From NCBI GenBank assembly GCA_934233745.1, contig CAKQGN010000001.1, positions 310,001 through 374,000 of the forward strand: a stretch of DNA of 64,000 nucleotides, read 5' to 3'. Positions 60,423 through 64,000 of the stretch are shown piece after piece (position 1 is the stretch's first letter; every line of letters starts with the position of its first letter). The position numbers were made by a program, and so were the translations under genes. The DNA is from an uncultured Clostridia bacterium (GTDB taxonomy: Bacteria; Bacillota; Clostridia; Christensenellales; CAG-917). The notes beneath the pieces are model-generated. The model made no database searches. It was not told the origin of the DNA and saw only the letters and a list, made by a program, of their open reading frames with translations.

Positions 60423-61670
60423 ATGAACGAAAAATTTGATTTAATGTTGTTTGGTCCAATGTATTATGACACGAAAGATTTGCGCTATAATAATGTTTAT
60501 AAATTCTTTCTGTCAAATCAGCAACTCATAGAGTATAAGCAATATAAAAAGCAGCTTATTCAAAATCACGATAAAAAAATTGTGGTTGTAGATTTAAAAC
60601 CATTCAACTCAGATTATATTTTCTTTGTCGAAGGGTTATGTTTGCTTAATTTGCAAACCACATACTTGCGAATTCTGAAAGATGACTTTCAAAACTTTCA
60701 ATCAACCGTCGTTGAAAGAAACCTTGGAGATATTTTGTGGGCGAGAGTATATTCTGAACTTGAAGGAAGTATGGAACTAGAAAATGTCCCAACCACACGT
60801 ACGAGATTAGAACAAATAAAAAAAGGTTCTATGCCTAAAAATAAAAATGAAATCATTGCGAAAAACATGCTTGATGCGATAGAATTCATTTTGTCAAAAC
60901 CAAAGTTTAACAAGGAAAACCTATACTCGCTTTATAGTATTTTGAGCCATGATTGTTTGGAAGACCAACAAAAACTAAATGGTAATTATTACAGAAACGA
61001 CAGCGTATATATTGGCAACTATGAAGGCTGTCCATTTGAAAAAATCGATGACTGCATGAATAGCCTTTTCGATTTTGTCAATGCAAACTTAAGCGAAAAA
61101 AGCTACGTTAGTGAGAGCCTATCTCATATTTGCCATTACTACGTGTTATATATACACCCGTACTTTGACTATAACGGAAGAACAGCGAGAATGGTTTCTC
61201 TTTGGATAAGCGTTTTGCAAAATGACTTCTCAACTGCGCCGCTTTTCATTAGTGAGGCAATTAATGACGATAAAAAACGTTATTACGATGCATTGAGCGA
61301 AACGAGAGATATGGAAAACGATATGACATATTTTTTGATTTACATTATGAATACGTCTATTAGGTATTCCCTACTTTATAAGAATCTAAATTATATAAGC
61401 GACGAGATGTTAAAAAAGGGCATCACATTGACAAATTATGAAAAAGCTTATATTAAGAAGATTTTGCTCGGTGCGGAAGAAGGATATTTCGATTATAAAA
61501 AATTCCTAACTATCGCAAATATCGACATATCAAAGCAAGCAGCATTAAAAGCGTTGAATAAACTTGTAGAATATGGAATTTTATCAAGCATAATAAATGA
61601 CAAAAGAGTAAAACTGTTCAAGCTGAACAATGAATTTGTCAAATATCGTTGTGTAAAAGATGTTAAATAG
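60423..61670 (+). CDS. Fic-domain protein (AMP-transferase type) with inhibitory motif and C-terminal wHTH
   Basis: A 415-residue protein. The Fic core is IHPYFDYNGRTARM (about 243-256; the general form is HPFxxGNGRxxR, here with Tyr and Asp-Tyr changes but His, Asn, Gly and both Arg kept). An inhibitory-helix motif SMELEN (about 116-121, S/T-xxx-E-G/N) lies N-terminal, as in class II Fic proteins. The last 75 residues form a winged helix (FLTIANIDISKQAALKALNK, LVEYGILSSI). Fic enzymes usually move AMP from ATP onto protein hydroxyls. ATG at 60423 has AAGGAG six bases upstream. The wHTH may bind the direct repeats just upstream. Confidence 0.88.
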   Translation: MNEKFDLMLFGPMYYDTKDLRYNNVYKFFLSNQQLIEYKQYKKQLIQNHDKKIVVVDLKPFNSDYIFFVEGLCLLNLQTTYLRILKDDFQNFQSTVVERNLGDILWARVYSELEGSMELENVPTTRTRLEQIKKGSMPKNKNEIIAKNMLDAIEFILSKPKFNKENLYSLYSILSHDCLEDQQKLNGNYYRNDSVYIGNYEGCPFEKIDDCMNSLFDFVNANLSEKSYVSESLSHICHYYVLYIHPYFDYNGRTARMVSLWISVLQNDFSTAPLFISEAINDDKKRYYDALSETRDMENDMTYFLIYIMNTSIRYSLLYKNLNYISDEMLKKGITLTNYEKAYIKKILLGAEEGYFDYKKFLTIANIDISKQAALKALNKLVEYGILSSIINDKRVKLFKLNNEFVKYRCVKDVK

Positions 61671-61866
61671 TGTTTGCCAATTAAATGGGTTCTTGTCTTG
61701 AACAAGTCGGCTCGCTTCAACTTTCAAAGGCATGTATGCGAAGGACAAATTAAACTCGAAAAGGCAATATCTTTTTGAAAATCACAACACAAATGTTTTG
61801 TAACCATCATACATTTTCGCACGCTAGAAATGACTTGTTCCTATCTATATTTTCTCAATTTGCCTG

Positions 61867-62010
61867 TTAGACGTGCCGTAGTCTTTAATACAAGTGCGCA
61901 CGCGTACGCGCGCGCAAGACTACGGCACGTCTTTGCATAAAAACAAACCCAATTCCGCAAAAGGCGGCACGGAGCGGAGCGAGGTTTCGCGCTAACCCGC
62001 TTGGCGAAAA
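61867..62010 (-). repeat. Inverted-type repeat with perfect hairpin
   Basis: GACGTGCCGTAGTCTT (about 61870-61885) is mirrored perfectly by AAGACTACGGCACGTC (61916-61931), with alternating GCGC bases in the loop. The left arm is the same unit found in the direct repeats at 50062 and 63232. Bases 61940-62010, read on the minus strand, match the CGCCAAGCGG-TTAGCGCGAA part of the hairpin repeat near 38250. The stretch 61671-61866 holds nothing I can identify. Confidence 0.7.
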
Positions 62011-62149
62011 CACTCGCTTATCCGCCATGCCGTTGCCGTCGCTTTTTCTTGCGGTTTCCTTGGGTATTTTGTATATTGCAAAATCTCGTTTGCCGTTTCG
62101 TTCTTTTGTGTTGCGTAGGCGTTGCACTATTGTTCCGCAATCATATTTT

Positions 62150-62400
62150 TATTATCAAAATTGCGTTCAAATCACGTTCCGTTATCGTTCAAAAATGTCC
62201 AAATCACGCACATTGATGTTCTTGTTTGTCCATTCGGTCTCGTTTACGATGTGTATTGTTCACAACACGAAAAAGTGTAGCGAGTATGGATAAGTCTTGA
62301 TAGAGTACGGGCAAGTCTTGGTAAAGTACGGTTGAGTATTGAAATTGGGCGGCATTGTTTAGGAAGATGACCGGTTTAGTCAGTGTACAACGCCAATTCA
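62150..62400 (+). repeat. Plus-strand copy of the 250-bp repeat (partner at 37600-37860)
   Basis: Inverted relative to 37600-37860, with many shared blocks (see that entry). Its right end runs into the coding sequence of the broken serine recombinase, so the repeat includes the boundary of that gene. Confidence 0.75.
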
Positions 62401-62835
62401 ACCGTGAACGCACTTTTGAAAGAGAAAACGAAGATAGACAAACAGCTCGAAAACATCGCCAACGCCATACAAAACGGAATTGTGTCGAAAACAACCGCAA
62501 AACGATTGCAAGACCTTGAAGAACAACAAGAGAAACTTGAGCGAGAAATACTGATAGAACAAAGCAAACAGGCAACGCCGCTGACAAGAGCGCAGATAAA
62601 AGAGTTTTATTCGGATGCGCTCGGAATGGAACCGCGAATGCTTATTGAGTATCTTGTCAAAGAAGTGATAATGTACGATGATAAAATACAAATAATATTC
62701 AAATCTTCGATAAACACCGTCCCCGACGAAGATCGGGGATTTTTATTTTATGAGGGCATAAAACAACCAAAAACAATAATTTCAAGACGATGGTCTACAA
62801 AGCGCAAGATAATTGTTGATATAAGGGTGGAATAG
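62383..62835 (+). pseudogene. C-terminal fragment of a large serine recombinase
   Basis: About 150 codons matching the coiled-coil and C-terminal part of large serine recombinases: LLKEKTKIDKQLENIANAIQ, KRLQDLEEQQEKLEREILIE, then TPLTRAQIKEFYSDAL and IEYLVKEVIMYDDKIQIIF. The catalytic resolvase domain, recombinase domain and zinc ribbon are missing. A TAG lies just upstream in frame (62377), so the fragment cannot be a whole enzyme. It marks a former integrative element. A hairpin follows at 62866. Confidence 0.82.
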
Positions 62836-62865
62836 CGCAAGACACCTCAAAAAAGACAAAAAAAT

Positions 62866-62899
62866 AATAACCTAACTTGGAAATTCAAGCTAGGTTATT
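62866..62899. terminator. Hairpin after recombinase remnant
   Basis: AATAACCTAACTTG (62866-62879) pairs with CAAGCTAGGTTATT (62886-62899) with one mismatch; there is no long T-run. Bases 62900-63078 contain an A/T-rich stretch with no supported gene. Confidence 0.6.
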
Positions 62900-63078
62900 C
62901 GTGGTGAGCAAAATAATGCATCAATTGATTTGAATCTCTATTCTCATTTTTTGCAGCAGTTCGCAAAAATTGTCAAATCTAAAAATTGCGAAACGAAACA
63001 AATCAAAAAAATTAGTTTGAATAAACTTAAAAAAGTGGTTGCGCTCAAATTATGTGCGCAACCAAAATGTATGATATC

Positions 63079-63490
63079 TTGCCTAATTGCTCCGAGTTTT
63101 TGTTACCTTTCGGCGTGGCGGTTTAGCACAGAGAAAAGCCTATATCAACGACATAAAAATCTTGTTATATTGCTATCAAAAATTGTTTCAAATTTAATGC
63201 GTATTTTAACCGATTTTTTAAGCGTTGGCGATTAGACGTGCCGTAGTCTTGATACAAGTGTGACGATTAGACGTGCCGTAGTCTTTGATACAAGTGCGCA
63301 CGCGCGTGCGCGAGAGATTAATTATGCGCACTGATATGTGTTTTATACAAAATTCAAGTAAAGGCTCTTACACAACATTTTTATGCTGGTCGTTGACATA
63401 GGCATCTTGCGATTTGAACCAATACGTTTTTGAGTTTTCTCGGTGCTGCGCCGTCTTGTTGCCGAAAGGCAAATAAAACTCGGAGCATAT
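63079..63490 (+). repeat. Direct repeat, copy 2 (about 0.4 kb; copy 1 at 49910)
   Basis: Same start (TTGCCTAATTGCTCCGAG) and end (CTCGGAGCATATC) as copy 1, and the same double unit TTAGACGTGCCGTAGTCTT-(T)GATACAAGTG (63232-63260 and 63267-63296). It is about 30 bp longer because of an insertion before the ACACAACATTTTTATG block (near 63330-63370). Copy 2 leads directly into the gene at 63495. Confidence 0.85.
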
Positions 63491-63494
63491 CAAT

Positions 63495-64000
63495 ATGAAA
63501 TCGCAAATCAATCTTCAAAATCAAAATGCAATTAGTATTTATGATAGCAATCAAGCACAAATCAAAATCGTTGCGAAAAGACAATACATATTGGGCGATG
63601 ACGTTGTTATTACCGTCGACAATATCAAGAAAATCGGCGAATTGATAGCGTTGCTTACTATAAGAACCGTTATGTGTCGTTCGGGCAAGGACTTATATCG
63701 TCTTTATGACGGGCTTATCCAGGATTGCAACAAATCGAATGATTCTCTTGACGAATACTCGGATGGATATGACATAGCTCAAACCGCAATGTTGTTCCTT
63801 TGTGAACACATTGGCAAAAGACTTGGCGACAATTATACGACCGCACATGGAAACATTATCTCGATCAAGCAAGCGTGCTTTCGTTTTACGGATAGATATT
63901 TGGACAAACAGTTCACACGCCATTTGGCGCACACAACCGCCATAAGCGACAGCGTTGCATCATCGCACATAACTTTTATCGACGATGAATCCGACAACGA
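63495..64000 (+). CDS. Uncharacterised protein, 3' end outside window
   Basis: An open frame of at least 168 codons running off the window edge, starting MKSQINLQNQNAISIYDSNQ. After a Gln/Asn-rich start come a basic strand (IKIVAKRQYILGDDVVITVD) and helical regions (KKIGELIALLTIRTVM, IAQTAMLFLCEHIGKRLGD), then an Arg/His-rich stretch (CFRFTDRYLDKQFTRHL). I recognise no family. The region just upstream is the repeat copy 2, and a similar start follows copy 1, so repeat and 5' gene end travel together. CTCGGAGC lies 6 bases before the ATG as ribosome site. Confidence 0.65.
   Translation, partial: MKSQINLQNQNAISIYDSNQAQIKIVAKRQYILGDDVVITVDNIKKIGELIALLTIRTVMCRSGKDLYRLYDGLIQDCNKSNDSLDEYSDGYDIAQTAMLFLCEHIGKRLGDNYTTAHGNIISIKQACFRFTDRYLDKQFTRHLAHTTAISDSVASSHITFIDDESDN

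Noticed and set aside
61885..62587. Several frames on both strands in the 61.9-62.6 kb repeat region
   Set aside because: They run through hairpins and repeats, have no start signals and no domain similarity.

Overview
The window looks like a chromosomal stretch of a low-to-mid GC Bacillota (Clostridia-like, probably gut-associated) bacterium. The reasons are FeoB followed by a FeoB-associated Cys-rich membrane protein, strong AGGAGG-type ribosome sites, consensus TTGACA/TATAAT promoters, a DltA/DltC-like pathway and a CbxX/SpoVK-like AAA ATPase. It starts inside feoB and ends inside an unrecognised gene. No species can be named from sequence alone.

Layout. (1) 1-2320: end of feoB, its Cys-rich partner, and a tRNA-Leu(CAG) with its own promoter and terminator. 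(2) 2.4-4.1 kb: a type IV AbiEi/AbiEii toxin-antitoxin pair. (3) 4.2-11.5 kb: a Dlt-like surface-modification operon with two SGNH-type membrane-anchored proteins, an MBOAT acyltransferase, a DltA-like adenylating enzyme, a LysA-like PLP decarboxylase and a DltC-like carrier protein. (4) 11.7-15.4 kb, minus strand: a phosphoesterase, an orphan VirD4/TraG-like ATPase and an unknown protein. (5) 15.9-32.8 kb: a Cys-rich XRE regulator followed by a large Ter-type conflict locus. It holds a YbjN-like protein, a vWA protein, a PP2C phosphatase, a Ser/Thr kinase, a TerD protein, a zinc-ribbon/LRR/collagen-like membrane protein, a tandem TIR-TPR protein, an inactive ClpP-like subunit, an active ClpP, a membrane RCK-like/RyR protein and a winged-helix/coiled-coil protein. 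(6) 32.9-37.5 kb: a tight PHP / TIR-NTPase-TPR / metallo-beta-lactamase cassette. (7) 38.5-49.9 kb: a WYL-regulator island with a stripped DnaE-like protein, HNH-like and PD-(D/E)XK-like nucleases, DUF2779, AAA ATPase, phosphoesterase and cyclic-phosphate receiver proteins. An 18-bp palindrome recurs three times here. (8) 50.6-61.7 kb: a type I restriction-modification operon with an AbiJ-N4-like protein and a membrane protein inserted between its subunits, then two unknown proteins and a Fic protein. (9) 61.8-64 kb: repeats, a broken large serine recombinase and the start of an unknown gene.

From 2.3 kb onward, apart from the Dlt-like operon, this is a defence and conflict island bounded by a tRNA gene on one side and repeats plus recombinase debris on the other. 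Direct repeats of about 0.4 kb bracket the restriction block (49.9 and 63.1 kb). Inverted repeats of about 250 bp bracket 37.9-62.1 kb. The most novel candidates are the Ter/TIR/ClpP locus, the PHP-TIR-STAND-MBL cassette, the palindrome-linked WYL island and the Dlt-like pathway containing a decarboxylase. All functional calls are from reading motifs; no database search or structure prediction was run.
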